A stretch of DNA of 64,000 nt from Pedobacter sp. ISL-64 (GCF_018613605.1 NZ_JAGGPU010000032.1:1-64000); one strand, 5' to 3'. Numbered from the stretch's first letter, positions 25,131 through 33,825 are shown. The notes: generated by a model from the sequence alone, not told the origin. Program-made: numbers and translations.

Positions 25131-25601
25131 ATGAGACCATCATTAAACATTAGGAGCTATACTCCCCTTGAAATCGAACTTATAATGGATATCTTTATGA
25201 ATGCTGTTCATAAAACAGCCTCAAAAGACTATAATGCAGCGCAAATAACTGCATGGGGACAAATAGATAAATACAAATGGATCAAGCGTTGTACAACCCG
25301 TCCAATTTGGATTGCTGAAGTTGATGGAGTCGCAGCCGGATTTACTGATCTTGAAGATAATGGTCACCTTGATATGATGTTTGTACATTCTTCATTTAAC
25401 AAAATGGGGGTCGCAACATTGCTACTTAAGACAGCTGAGGATCATGCCGCTGAACTTAAGTTACCACGAATTTTCACTGAAGCAAGTCTGACGGCAAAAC
25501 CTTTCTTTGAAAGACGTGGTTTTCACCTTATGATACAGCAGGAAGTGGAAATAAGAGGCCAGATACTAACAAATTTTAAAATGGAAAAATTTTTATACTA
25601 A
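25131..25601 (+). CDS. GNAT N-acetyltransferase
   Basis: A 156-residue GNAT-fold acyltransferase using acetyl-CoA. The central strand and acetyl-CoA loop are MMFVHSSFNKMGVATLLLKT (about residues 83-102; the Q/RxxGxG/A loop is N-K-M-G-V-A). The C-terminal motif is EASLTAKPFFERRGFHL. The target (amine, protein or antibiotic) cannot be told. It is monocistronic and transcribed away from the siderophore locus. The ATG is preceded by an AT-rich leader without a Shine-Dalgarno sequence. Confidence 0.83.
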   Translation: MRPSLNIRSYTPLEIELIMDIFMNAVHKTASKDYNAAQITAWGQIDKYKWIKRCTTRPIWIAEVDGVAAGFTDLEDNGHLDMMFVHSSFNKMGVATLLLKTAEDHAAELKLPRIFTEASLTAKPFFERRGFHLMIQQEVEIRGQILTNFKMEKFLY

Positions 25602-25806
25602 AATCTATGAGAATTTGCGAAACCAAGTGATTGTCTAAGTATTTTGAACTACATAGTGGATGTATAAAATGTTTTCATCTTATTACCGATCTCAATTTAT
25701 CGGGAAATAAACTTAAAAACTACAGGAATTATTAAAACATGAATGCCACTGGTGGTTCATTGAAATTTAGTAATCAAGCTATTTTAAACATATGTAAATT
25801 GCCTAC

Positions 25807-26367
25807 TTAATTAACCGCTACCCATTCTTCTTTCAACAAACCTGTTAGATACTCATCCATAATTTCGCCATTTGCCATGCAAACAAAAGCTTTTCTTCTT
25901 ATGCCTTCAACTTTATATCCAAATTTCTCCTGCAACTTGTAGGACGATTCATTGCCTTTAAAATAACCATTATCCAATCGTCTTAACTTTAATTCTTCAA
26001 AAGCAAACTCAATTCGTTTTCCAAATGCCTCTGACCCATATCCAAGACCGTGATATTTTGTATTTATCCAAATTCCGCCGCCTGCACTACCATGATATCT
26101 GTTTATCTTATCTACACTTATACCTCCAATGACTTTTTGTGTCGATTTAAGTTCAATTGCAAAATGATAAGCTTCTACTAGCTTTTCTTCATTTGAATTT
26201 TTAGTACAATATTGAATCCATTTTTCTGCATCGATAATTGTATATGGATGCGGTATTAAGGCTAACCATTGGGCTACTTCAATATTATTTAATCCTTCAA
26301 CTAAATCATTAATATCCTTGAAAGTCCATTCTCTTAAAACCAAACGGTTTGTTTCTAATCTCATCAT
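25807..26367 (-). CDS. GNAT N-acetyltransferase, RimJ/RimL type
   Basis: A 186-residue acetyltransferase of the RimJ-like group. It opens with RLETNRLVLREWTFKDINDL. The acetyl-CoA-binding stretch is GIWINTKYHGLGYGSEAFGK (about residue 105), followed by LRRLDNGYFKGNESSYKLQE and KFGYKVEGIRRKAF, the diagnostic end of this subfamily. Such enzymes acetylate protein N-termini or small amines. It starts in an ATGA overlap with the remains of an upstream reading frame, so it once belonged to a two-gene unit whose first gene is now broken. Confidence 0.85.
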   Translation of the reverse strand: MMRLETNRLVLREWTFKDINDLVEGLNNIEVAQWLALIPHPYTIIDAEKWIQYCTKNSNEEKLVEAYHFAIELKSTQKVIGGISVDKINRYHGSAGGGIWINTKYHGLGYGSEAFGKRIEFAFEELKLRRLDNGYFKGNESSYKLQEKFGYKVEGIRRKAFVCMANGEIMDEYLTGLLKEEWVAVN

Positions 26368-26531
26368 AATTGCCCTGGTGATTTTTCGTTTACTTTTTGG
26401 TCAATCTTATCCAAAGCATTTGCTAATGTCAACAAATATTCCTCCTTTTTAGAGGCGAATAAATCTCCAAGATTTACCTTATGAATTTTGCCAATGTTAT
26501 GAATATGTGTCGAATAGCCTCTGTGCCAAAA
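26364..26531 (-). pseudogene. C-terminal remnant of a gene upstream of the GNAT
   Basis: An open frame of 55 codons with no ATG, cut off upstream by TGA TAA, ends in the ATGA overlap with the GNAT gene. It encodes HNIGKIHKVNLGDLFASKKE and LANALDKIDQKVNEKSPGQL, which has the look of the last helices of a small winged-helix regulator (MarR-like), though this is only an impression. Translational coupling to the GNAT and the missing 5' end point to a truncated gene. Confidence 0.4.
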
Positions 26532-27004
26532 TTATCAGCGATTATTTACTGAATAAATTAGGGACAAAAACATTCAGTCTAAATTTTACTTTACTCACCA
26601 CATGACTGGCTTAGTCATATTTTTTATCGAAGCAGCATGTTGCATAGAACGCTCTATACACATTAAGGTTATTAAATTTATCGGAAACATAATCAGAATA
26701 TTTTTAGAAATTATTAAAGCAAAATTCCCTTTAGATTTTTTCAATTCAAGGGGATGTCTTTTCATATTAACATTAGCCGACTTTGACGCATTACATCGGT
26801 ATTCAATTCGGTTTCCTTCGCTTGCAAAATTGCATCAATGTAAGCGAATGCTGCCAACGACTTAGGAAGTTGTTTCAACGTTAAAGGAATTAATAAACGT
26901 TTACTGATTTACATCTTTCATTTTATTAATGATTCTGTCATACATCAACACTAATTTGTTACTTTTGTGAAAAATATTCTTGAAGCGTTTTTGCTTTGAG
27001 TCCG
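26532..27004. other. Intergenic stretch without a convincing gene
   Basis: An AT-rich region between the GNAT remnant and a structured element. A short open frame on the plus strand at 26602-26865 has no family resemblance or start context. TACTTTTG at 26960-26967 matches the Bacteroidota -7 box and could drive a transcript through the stem-loop that follows. Confidence 0.4.
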
Positions 27005-27110
27005 GCACTGAAACTTAGGAATTTCAACAACAGCAGGACAGCAAGTAAAGAACGCTCATGCTACGGCGTGGGCGCACTTATTGTTGTTGGGTTTCCTAAG
27101 ACCTCAGTGC
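27005..27110 (+). ncRNA. Long stem-loop, candidate structured RNA
   Basis: Two arms, 27005-27031 and 27083-27110, are complementary over three blocks (GCACTGA, CTTAGGAA and CAACAAC with their partners), 22 of 27 positions, around a 51-nt loop rich in GC at its centre. A -7-like TACTTTTG lies about 40 nt upstream, and a small gene starts 68 nt downstream. It could be a small RNA or a structured leader controlling that gene; as DNA it could be an origin-like element. No known RNA family was recognised. Confidence 0.4.
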
Positions 27111-27177
27111 TGTAAGTTGTTGCCTGCGCTTATTTTTTGGCAGGTATTGTTGAAGGTTTCACTTAATACAGCATTTT

Positions 27178-27396
27178 ATGACTGCCGCATTTATTTTTCC
27201 TGGATTAAAATATCCATCATCAGATCTTATCAAGTATCTTAATGTTCTAAATGATTTTTCCCTTGTTCTGAAAAATGGAGACATAATAAAATTTGCTCCC
27301 GACGATGAACAAGCCTTTCTGAAATGGCTTAATGAAAATAATATTCAGAATATACGTAAAGATGAAGGCTGGATCATACAGAACCAGCCTTCATAA
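27178..27396 (+). CDS. Small hypothetical protein of the conjugative element
   Basis: A 72-residue soluble protein with no recognised domain (LKNGDIIKFAPDDEQAFLKW, a compact alpha/beta pattern). It lies downstream of the long stem-loop and tail-to-tail, 1 nt from the next gene. The real-gene call rests on normal codon use, a good ATG and its fit between other backbone genes. Confidence 0.55.
   Translation: MTAAFIFPGLKYPSSDLIKYLNVLNDFSLVLKNGDIIKFAPDDEQAFLKWLNENNIQNIRKDEGWIIQNQPS
27362..27394. terminator. Hairpin between convergent genes
   Basis: ATGAAGGCTGG (27362-27372) and CCAGCCTTCAT (27384-27394) are exact complements around an 11-nt loop. The hairpin covers the 3' end of the plus-strand gene and ends just before the stop of the minus-strand gene. 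It has no strong T-run, so it may terminate weakly or protect both mRNA ends. Confidence 0.5.
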
Positions 27397-27397
27397 A

Positions 27398-27721
27398 TTA
27401 CTTGTTACTTCCTAATGTGGTAAGCTTCTCACTTAATTCAATAAGTCCTGCCTTTTGAAGACAATCCTCTGCCAAAGCTCTTAACTCTTGAAGTCCCTCT
27501 TCAGGAACACTAGATAATAGTCCTGGATTTTTTTCGTCTTCTTTCGCCGCTAAACCTCGTTCTATTACATGGTTAAGCAAAAGGACATTTTTGCGTGAGA
27601 TTCTCAAATCAATCTTCACCGTTTCGTTCATGCCAGGGATACTCAGAATGGTATCATAAACCTTGGCCACATCATTTGTTGTCAACATAATCACACGTTT
27701 TAAATTAGACATACTCTCCAT
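27398..27721 (-). CDS. Hypothetical protein, mobilisation-region
   Basis: A 107-residue helical protein read from the ATG giving MESMSNLKRV; a start three codons later (MSNLKRV) is as good. The frame upstream runs through the palindrome at 27745 and is unlikely to be translated. Content: MLTTNDVAKVYDTILSIPGM then LRISRKNVLLLNHVIERGLA. No known domain. It is divergent from the toprim gene, with the palindrome between them, so it could be a small regulator of that promoter pair; this is inference from position only. Confidence 0.55.
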   Translation of the reverse strand: MESMSNLKRVIMLTTNDVAKVYDTILSIPGMNETVKIDLRISRKNVLLLNHVIERGLAAKEDEKNPGLLSSVPEEGLQELRALAEDCLQKAGLIELSEKLTTLGSNK

Positions 27722-27744
27722 TACAAAAGTAGTGAGTACATCTT

Positions 27745-27779
27745 TACCTATCCTCATCAAAATATGATGAGGATAGGTA
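27745..27779. promoter_or_regulatory. 14-bp perfect palindrome between divergent genes
   Basis: TACCTATCCTCATC (27745-27758) and GATGAGGATAGGTA (27766-27779) are exact inverted copies around a 7-nt AT-only centre. The site lies between the small minus-strand gene and the toprim gene, 24 nt and 65 nt from their starts. It has no T-run on either side, so an operator or replication/transfer site is more likely than a terminator. Confidence 0.6.
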
Positions 27780-27843
27780 GATCCGAAACCGCCTGTTTAA
27801 CTTTACGTCATTAAACTGATTTGTGAAGTGAAAATGTGTGGTT

Positions 27844-28746
27844 ATGGATTTCAGAAACAAAAAGCTTTCTATAGAAGAAGCTAAAGAAATAGACATGGTT
27901 AATTACCTCTCATCATTGGGGCATGAGTTCTCAAAAAGAAGCAATAACGATTTTTGGTATCTTTCACCGCTACGGGAAGAAAAAACACCATCTTTCAAGA
28001 TTAACCAGAAGTTGAATCGCTGGTATGATCATGGCTTGGGAAAGGGCGGCAACTTGGTTGATTTTGGTATTGAATACCATCGCTGCACCGTTGGTGAATT
28101 GTTGGATAATCTAAGCGGTAATTTATTCCTTAAGCATTCAGTTATTCACCCCGCTAAAATCGAAGACGAACCTGAACATAAGATCAAAGTTCTTAGAGAT
28201 TTTCCCCTTACTTCCTATCCTTTGTTAAAGTATCTTGAGCAAAGGCGTATCCCAATCGAAATTGCTGATAAATACTGTCGGGAAGTACGGTATAAACTAA
28301 ACGATAAAACCTATTACGGTATCGGCTTTAAAAATGATTCCAGTGGCTTTGAAATTCGTAATCCCCATTTCAAGGCAAGCAGTTCACCGAAAGACATTAC
28401 TACCTTTAAAAATGGCTCCAGTGAGGTTGTAGTATTTGAAGGCTTCATAGATTTTTTATCCTTTAAGGCAATCCACAAAAACCTTCCGGAAAACAGTCAG
28501 GATTTTGTGGTTTTAAATTCCGTTTCCTTCTTTGAAAGAGCACGCGGATTTATGGAAGAACATCAAGCTATACGGCTTTACTTGGATCGGGACGCCACCG
28601 GACAAAATTGCAGTCAGCGTGCACTTTCAATGAGTACAAAATATTCTGATGAAAGCAACCTTTATAGAAACCATAAAGATCTAAACGACTGGGCGGTAAA
28701 TTTCGGTAAATCCCAAAAGAAGCATTTAGGCCAAAAGCTTCGGTAA
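27844..28746 (+). CDS. Toprim-domain, primase-like protein
   Basis: A 300-residue protein of the primase-like group carried by Bacteroidota conjugative elements. The N-terminal domain (YLSPLREEKTPSFKINQKLN, then WYDHGLGKGGNLVDFGIEY) is the CHC2-like zinc-finger fold but without the zinc ligands. The toprim domain follows with VVVFEGFIDFLSF (acidic glutamate, about residue 200) and LYLDRDATGQNCSQ (DxD, about residue 247). It probably primes complementary-strand synthesis after transfer or acts in element replication. The start is the ATG of MDFRNKK; two codons upstream there is a GTG. It is the first gene before the oriT/mob region. Confidence 0.85.
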   Translation: MDFRNKKLSIEEAKEIDMVNYLSSLGHEFSKRSNNDFWYLSPLREEKTPSFKINQKLNRWYDHGLGKGGNLVDFGIEYHRCTVGELLDNLSGNLFLKHSVIHPAKIEDEPEHKIKVLRDFPLTSYPLLKYLEQRRIPIEIADKYCREVRYKLNDKTYYGIGFKNDSSGFEIRNPHFKASSSPKDITTFKNGSSEVVVFEGFIDFLSFKAIHKNLPENSQDFVVLNSVSFFERARGFMEEHQAIRLYLDRDATGQNCSQRALSMSTKYSDESNLYRNHKDLNDWAVNFGKSQKKHLGQKLR

Positions 28747-28820
28747 GGCAATTTGCTATGCCCTCGCTATTGTCGGTAAAGGATTGTTTTGAGGTCTGAA
28801 GGACATTTGAAAGCTGTGGA

Positions 28821-28879
28821 GTTTGCTACGTTCCTGCAAACGGCAAGATGAACGGTTGTTAAACAACCGGATCTTGCCG
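28821..28879. other. Candidate origin of transfer (oriT) stem-loops
   Basis: Two adjacent inverted repeats precede mobA by about 75 nt. The first is GTTTGC-9-GCAAAC (28821-28841). The second is a long arm pair, CGGCAAGAT with ATCTTGCCG, enclosing GGTTGTT-A-AACAACC (28841-28879). Relaxosome genes directly downstream and the lack of coding content make this the likely nick region. The exact nic site cannot be placed by reading. Confidence 0.55.
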
Positions 28880-28952
28880 CCCCATACTCCGAAGTCGTGG
28901 GCGGGGAAACTGATAGGTATGAATGAGTTTGAAAACGTTAAAATGATAAGTG

Positions 28953-29342
28953 ATGGAAAGAAAAAATTTAAACAGGACACGCATCATTGGGCTACGTCTA
29001 ACGCCCGAAGAATATGCGAAAATTGAAAGGAGATGGAAGGACAGCATCTGCCGTAAACTAAGTGATTACGTGCGCCACAACCTTTTTGAGAAACCGGTGG
29101 TGAGCAGTTACAGGAGCCAATCTACCGATGACTTTATGGCAGAGATGGCACAGCTAAGAACAGAGCTAAACCACATCGGGAACAACTTCAACCAGGCTGT
29201 AAAAAGACTACATACCCTTAACCAGATTGCCGAATTTAGAAGCTGGCTGATCGCCTATGAAGTGGAGAAAAAGACACTTTTCAACAAGGTAGATGAGGTA
29301 AAAAAGCACATCCAGAAAATAGCAGAATCATGGTTGCAGTAA
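28953..29342 (+). CDS. mobA: MobA-like relaxosome accessory protein
   Basis: A 130-residue basic DNA-binding protein of the MobA/MobC relaxosome type. An N-terminal ribbon-helix-helix-like segment (RTRIIGLRLTPEEYAKIERR) is followed by the family signature ELNHIGNNFNQAVKRLH (about residue 70) and a helical tail. It binds oriT and helps the relaxase nick. The ATG at 28953 is preceded by a GTG codon in frame; the ATG is preferred. The 3' end overlaps mobB by 13 nt, so the two are coupled. Confidence 0.88.
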   Translation: MERKNLNRTRIIGLRLTPEEYAKIERRWKDSICRKLSDYVRHNLFEKPVVSSYRSQSTDDFMAEMAQLRTELNHIGNNFNQAVKRLHTLNQIAEFRSWLIAYEVEKKTLFNKVDEVKKHIQKIAESWLQ

Positions 29343-30622
29343 TCAAAACGGGGCATTCGATTCACCGCATCTTAAACTACAACGAGAACAAGGTGAAGGC
29401 TGGCGTAGCCGAGTGTATCGGGGCGGAAAATTATCCCATTGACCCTGATAAAATGAGCCTAACGATGAAGCTAAACCGCTTCCTAAAACAGATGGAATTG
29501 AATGAAAATGTGAAACGGAACAGCGTGCATATCTCCTTGAATTTCGACGTGTCGGAAAGCCATTTGTCTCAGGAAAAACTACTGTCTATTGCAGAGGATT
29601 ATATGGAAAAGATAGGCTTCGGCAAGCAGCCTTTTTTAGTTTACCAGCATTATGATGCAGGGCATCCGCACATTCATTTAGTAACTACAAACATTGAAGC
29701 GGATGGAAAACGGATTGACCTGCACCACTTAGGCATCCGAAAGTCCGAACCGGCACGAAAGGCTATTGAAAAGGAGTTCGGTTTAGTGGCCGCCGAGGCG
29801 CAGAAAAAACAGGAAAACTACCTGCTAAAACCAATATCTGTAAGTAAAGCTATCTACGGTAAATCGCAGACCAAAATGGCGATACAAAATGTATTGGAAG
29901 CGGTACTAGGCCAGTACAAATACGCCAGCTTGCCCGAACTAAATGCGGTGCTTAAACAGTATAACGTTATTGCAGAACGTGGTACTGAAGATTCAAAGGT
30001 TTATCAGACTGGCGGCCTGTTGTACCGAATACTGGATGCGGCCGGTAATCCGATTGGTGTACCCATTAAGGCAAGCCTTTTTTATAATAAGCCTACCCTT
30101 AAATTTCTGGAACGAAAATTCAAAGAAAACGAGCCGAAACGAATGCCGTACAAAACCCGCATCAGGAATGCGATTGACATGGCTTTATTAGTAAAAAAGA
30201 TAACGGTTCAAGCGTTAATGAAGGAATTGGAAAAGCAGGGCATCCATACCGCCCTGCGTACTAATGAAACAGGTATTGTATATGGCGTTACCTATGTTGA
30301 CCATCAAACCAAATGTGTTTTCAATGGTAGCGCACTGGGCAAACAATACAGTGCGAAGGCTATTCAGGAACGCTGTGCTTTTGAGCCGGATTTGCTGACG
30401 CATCCCGCTCAAAAACCGATTGGGTTACAGCCGCAGGCTACCGCTTCTGCGGCAGAAACCAAAGCCCATCAAAATGATCTGCAGACTGCTCACACTTCCA
30501 AAGGAACTGAAACTGTGTTGGATGTGCTAATGCAACCGGAGCAAGCGGCGGATTATGTACCCGGGCAACTCAAAAAGAACAAGAAAAAAAGGAAAAGAAA
30601 GAACCAGAATAATAACCAATAA
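29330..30622 (+). CDS. mobB: MobB relaxase
   Basis: A relaxase of the MobP-like (VirD2) family, 430 residues. The three-histidine motif is QHYDAGHPHIHLVTTN (about residues 105-120; H-x-H-x-H metal site). The N-terminal catalytic tyrosine is probably in RILNYNENKVKAG (about residue 17), and the conserved asparagine in SLNFDVSESHLS. The C-terminus is a low-complexity lysine-rich tail (KKNKKKRKRKNQNNN). It nicks one strand at oriT and carries it to the recipient. It overlaps mobA and is followed 12 nt later by the coupling protein gene. Confidence 0.9.
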   Translation: MVAVIKTGHSIHRILNYNENKVKAGVAECIGAENYPIDPDKMSLTMKLNRFLKQMELNENVKRNSVHISLNFDVSESHLSQEKLLSIAEDYMEKIGFGKQPFLVYQHYDAGHPHIHLVTTNIEADGKRIDLHHLGIRKSEPARKAIEKEFGLVAAEAQKKQENYLLKPISVSKAIYGKSQTKMAIQNVLEAVLGQYKYASLPELNAVLKQYNVIAERGTEDSKVYQTGGLLYRILDAAGNPIGVPIKASLFYNKPTLKFLERKFKENEPKRMPYKTRIRNAIDMALLVKKITVQALMKELEKQGIHTALRTNETGIVYGVTYVDHQTKCVFNGSALGKQYSAKAIQERCAFEPDLLTHPAQKPIGLQPQATASAAETKAHQNDLQTAHTSKGTETVLDVLMQPEQAADYVPGQLKKNKKKRKRKNQNNNQ

Positions 30623-30633
30623 ATTTTAAAGCT

Positions 30634-32625
30634 ATGGCTATGCAGACCGGAGAGAATGAACAGGCGCTGAGGAAAATTCTGGATATGACCAGGCTGATCA
30701 GCATTGTGATCTTAGTGATCCATTTTTATTATTATTGTTACGCTGCCTTTCAGCAGTGGGAACTCGTCAGTGCATTCAGCGACCGTATTTTAAACAATAT
30801 TTACAGGACGGGGATATTCAGCAATTTTCATAAATCCAAGCTGATTGCCTTGGGCTTTCTGGCTATTTCATTGATAGGTGCCAAAGGGCGCAAGGATGAA
30901 AAACTGAATTATAAAACTGCCTTCGCGTATGTGATAACAGGCCTGCTTATTTACTTTTTAAGTTACTTGGGCTTACTGGCGAAAATAAAAGCAGCGGAGT
31001 TGGCAATCGTATATATTGCCATTACTTCCATCGGGTTTCTGCTAGTGCTAACGGGCGGCACACTGATATCCCGAATTATTAAAAACAGGCTGAATAACAA
31101 GGATATTTTCAATAAGGAAAATGAAACGTTCCCGCAGGAAGAGCGGTTGTTGGAAAACGAATATTCCATTAACCTGCCAGCACGATATCAGTTAAAGGAC
31201 AAGGCTCGCAATAGTTGGATCAACATCATCAATCCATTCCGTAGCTTAATGGTTTTTGGAACGCCCGGTTCCGGTAAATCCTACTTCGTAATTCGCCACG
31301 TTATCACACAACATATCCGAAAGGGGTTTACCATGTTCGTGTATGACTTTAAGTTTGATGATCTTTCTAAAATTGCCTACAACACCTGGCTGAAAAATAA
31401 GCATAGATATCCAAAGCCACCGGCTTTTTATGTGATCAATTTTGACGACCTTACCCGTAGCCACAGGTGTAACCCTTTGGAACCTTCCGCTATGAGCGAC
31501 ATTACCGATGCAGCGGAATCTGCCCGTACCATCCTGATGGGGCTGAACCGGGAATGGATCAAACGCCAAGGCGACTTCTTTGTGGAATCACCGATTAACT
31601 TTCTATCGGCAATAATCTGGTATCTGAGGCGGTATAAAGATGGTGAATTTTGCACCTTGCCGCATGTGATAGAATTGATGCAGATAGATTATGATAGCCT
31701 GTTTACATTGCTAAGGACGGAAAAGGAAATTGAGGTGTTAATTAACCCATTCGTAAATGCATACCTCAACGATGTGATGGAACAGTTGGAAGGACAGATT
31801 GCCTCTGCAAAGGTGGCAATGGCTAGGCTTTCTTCTCCACAATTGTATTACGTTTTGTCGGGCAACGACTTTACGCTTGACATCAATAACCCGGATGACC
31901 CGAAGATTGTCTGCATGGGCAATAATCCGCAAAAGATACAGATTTACGGGGCCGTATTATCTCTTTATGTAACCCGTCTGGTGAAGCTGGTGAATAAAAA
32001 AGGTAAGCAAAAGAGTAGCCTCATCTTTGACGAATTTCCGACCATTTACCTAAATAATATGGACAGCTTGATTGCTACAGCAAGAAGTAACAAGGTTTCT
32101 ACATGCCTGGGTATTCAAGATTTCAGCCAGCTCCGCAAGGACTATGGCCGCGACCAGGCAGATGTGATTATGAACATCACTGGAAACATTGTTGCCGGAC
32201 AGGTAACGGGTGACACAGCAAAGCAGTTATCAGAACGCTTCGGCAAGATAATGCAAGACAGGGAAAGCTATTCAATCAATAGCGGAGACACATCAATCAG
32301 CCGCTCCAAGCAGCTTGAATTAGCTATTCCATCATCTAAAATTTCAGCGTTAAGTTCGGGCGAGTTTGTAGGCATGGTCGCCGATGACCCTGATAATAAA
32401 ATTGAACTAAAAGCTTTCCATTGTGAGATACTGAATGACCATGAAGCACTCAAAACAGAACAGGAAAATTATAAGGATATCGAGGTAATCCGTAAGCTGG
32501 ATAATAGCATGGTGCAGCGGAATTATCTTCAAATAAAGCAGGATATAAAGGACATTATCCAGTCGGAAATGGAACGGATGCTAAATGATCCTGGCCTAAG
32601 CCATTTAGTTGTAAAAAAAGGTTAA
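30634..32625 (+). CDS. mobC: Type IV coupling protein (TraG/VirD4-like, MobC)
   Basis: A 663-residue inner-membrane ATPase that links the relaxosome to the mating channel. The N-terminus has four hydrophobic helices (residues about 20-38, 72-85, 92-115 and 122-145). Walker A is FGTPGSGKSYF (about residue 210) and Walker B SSLIFDEFPTIYL (about residue 460), followed by ATARSNKVSTCLGIQDFSQL, typical of VirD4 proteins. It ends inside a hairpin shared with the convergent DUF4365 gene. This is the last backbone gene before the defence cargo. Confidence 0.93.
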   Translation: MAMQTGENEQALRKILDMTRLISIVILVIHFYYYCYAAFQQWELVSAFSDRILNNIYRTGIFSNFHKSKLIALGFLAISLIGAKGRKDEKLNYKTAFAYVITGLLIYFLSYLGLLAKIKAAELAIVYIAITSIGFLLVLTGGTLISRIIKNRLNNKDIFNKENETFPQEERLLENEYSINLPARYQLKDKARNSWINIINPFRSLMVFGTPGSGKSYFVIRHVITQHIRKGFTMFVYDFKFDDLSKIAYNTWLKNKHRYPKPPAFYVINFDDLTRSHRCNPLEPSAMSDITDAAESARTILMGLNREWIKRQGDFFVESPINFLSAIIWYLRRYKDGEFCTLPHVIELMQIDYDSLFTLLRTEKEIEVLINPFVNAYLNDVMEQLEGQIASAKVAMARLSSPQLYYVLSGNDFTLDINNPDDPKIVCMGNNPQKIQIYGAVLSLYVTRLVKLVNKKGKQKSSLIFDEFPTIYLNNMDSLIATARSNKVSTCLGIQDFSQLRKDYGRDQADVIMNITGNIVAGQVTGDTAKQLSERFGKIMQDRESYSINSGDTSISRSKQLELAIPSSKISALSSGEFVGMVADDPDNKIELKAFHCEILNDHEALKTEQENYKDIEVIRKLDNSMVQRNYLQIKQDIKDIIQSEMERMLNDPGLSHLVVKKG

Positions 32626-32648
32626 ATACAGAAATGTATTACTTAACC
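32620..32648. terminator. Bidirectional hairpin over two stop codons
   Basis: GGTTAA-ATACA-GAAA-TGTAT-TAC-TTAACC folds into a stem that includes the stop codons of both convergent genes (coupling protein and DUF4365). A GAAA tetraloop caps it. The pair of A/T runs outside is short, so termination may be partial. Confidence 0.6.
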
Positions 32649-33728
32649 CACTGGTGTGATTTCGTTATTTTTAATGCTTTCTCTTAATCCGACCAAAGCT
32701 TCGTCGTCGTTTCCAAAGGTGAATTTAGAGAAATATTTGTTAGCAGATTGAAGCACTTCTGCTTGAGATTTATATTTTGCTACATGCATGTACAACCAAA
32801 AACAAAAATTCCGTTTATCATTATCCATTATTGAATGAAAGGCTATATTATTTAGTATAACATCTAAGTCCTCAACCAAATTTATGACCAAGAAAACGAG
32901 ATAACTAAAACTACCTTTATTGATGCCATTTTCCATATAAGGTAAAGCGAATTCAATTTCTAATTGTCGAAAATATTTGGACATCAAAGCTTTTATGTTT
33001 TCTTGCAATTCAAGGGGTGGATAGTATTGAATATTAGCTGAATGCCAAAAGACATTAGGATTAGAAACATAATTACTTAACAAGCCTAAAATAGTTCTCC
33101 GGATTCCTTCTTCTGAAATTTTCGAGAAGCTTGAGATGATGTAAAACCATGTAGAAGGTTTGTTTCTGTGATTGGCATAAAGAGATTTTAGTCCCTCATA
33201 ACATTTTTCCGGCTGCTCAACATATGCAAACCAATCCAAACTTCTACCGTAGTTCTCGTCTCCTGTAAGTTGTTCCTTGAAAGCATTACAATATTCCATA
33301 AAATCAGAAAAACGTTCTATGCAAAATTCATTCTTCTCATCAATTCTTATATCATGAGTTTTCTGGCTTAAGATTTGGGGATTTGAATTTATATATTCTT
33401 TAAAGTCAACCCAAAATGCCTTTCCTATTTCGGGATCGTAAACTATACCTACGTTGAGATTTAAACCACCATACCAGTAATTGAGATGCGCACTTTTCGC
33501 AGGTATTTTATACCCTTTGTTATCCTTATAACTTTTTCCGCTTTTGATCTGAACGAACACTCCGTAATTTGTCGCCAATCCTTCATTAACAAACTCTATG
33601 TACCCATCATTCCCTTGATCGTTATCTCGATCTATCTTTTGAATAATGGAATTACTGTCTTGTACGACGGATTCGACATAACGAATGCCTTGTTGTTCGG
33701 TTTTCGTATGAGGGTTGCGAAAGGTCAT
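32643..33728 (-). CDS. DUF4365-domain, nuclease-like protein
   Basis: A protein of 361 residues read from the ATG giving MTFRNPHTK; nine codons earlier a GTG is possible. The N-terminal 140 residues are DUF4365, a restriction-endonuclease-like fold. Conserved residues are in RDNDQGNDGYIEF (acidic Asp), then FVQIKSGKSYK (Q-x-K). The C-terminal 200 residues are helical repeats without a known family. It sits between the transposon's coupling gene and the defence operon, pointing away from the latter, and its start is about 160 nt from the operon start. DUF4365 proteins are often found in defence loci, so it may be an effector or an unrelated passenger. Its direction argues against membership in the operon itself. 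Confidence 0.75.
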   Translation of the reverse strand: MTFRNPHTKTEQQGIRYVESVVQDSNSIIQKIDRDNDQGNDGYIEFVNEGLATNYGVFVQIKSGKSYKDNKGYKIPAKSAHLNYWYGGLNLNVGIVYDPEIGKAFWVDFKEYINSNPQILSQKTHDIRIDEKNEFCIERFSDFMEYCNAFKEQLTGDENYGRSLDWFAYVEQPEKCYEGLKSLYANHRNKPSTWFYIISSFSKISEEGIRRTILGLLSNYVSNPNVFWHSANIQYYPPLELQENIKALMSKYFRQLEIEFALPYMENGINKGSFSYLVFLVINLVEDLDVILNNIAFHSIMDNDKRNFCFWLYMHVAKYKSQAEVLQSANKYFSKFTFGNDDEALVGLRESIKNNEITPVG

Positions 33729-33825
33729 ATCCAAAGGTAAAAAAACATTCCTCACGATCTACATCATAACACACTACTTACTTATTTAATAGGTAAAAAT
33801 ATATTGACAAATAATCCTCAAAATA

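Noticed and set aside
26602..26865. Plus-strand open frame of 87 codons
   Set aside because: No family resemblance, no start context, hydrophobic then random composition, and it lies in a decayed region.
28756..28980. Open frames across the oriT region on both strands
   Set aside because: They result from the stem-loops and overlap mobA; no family resemblance.
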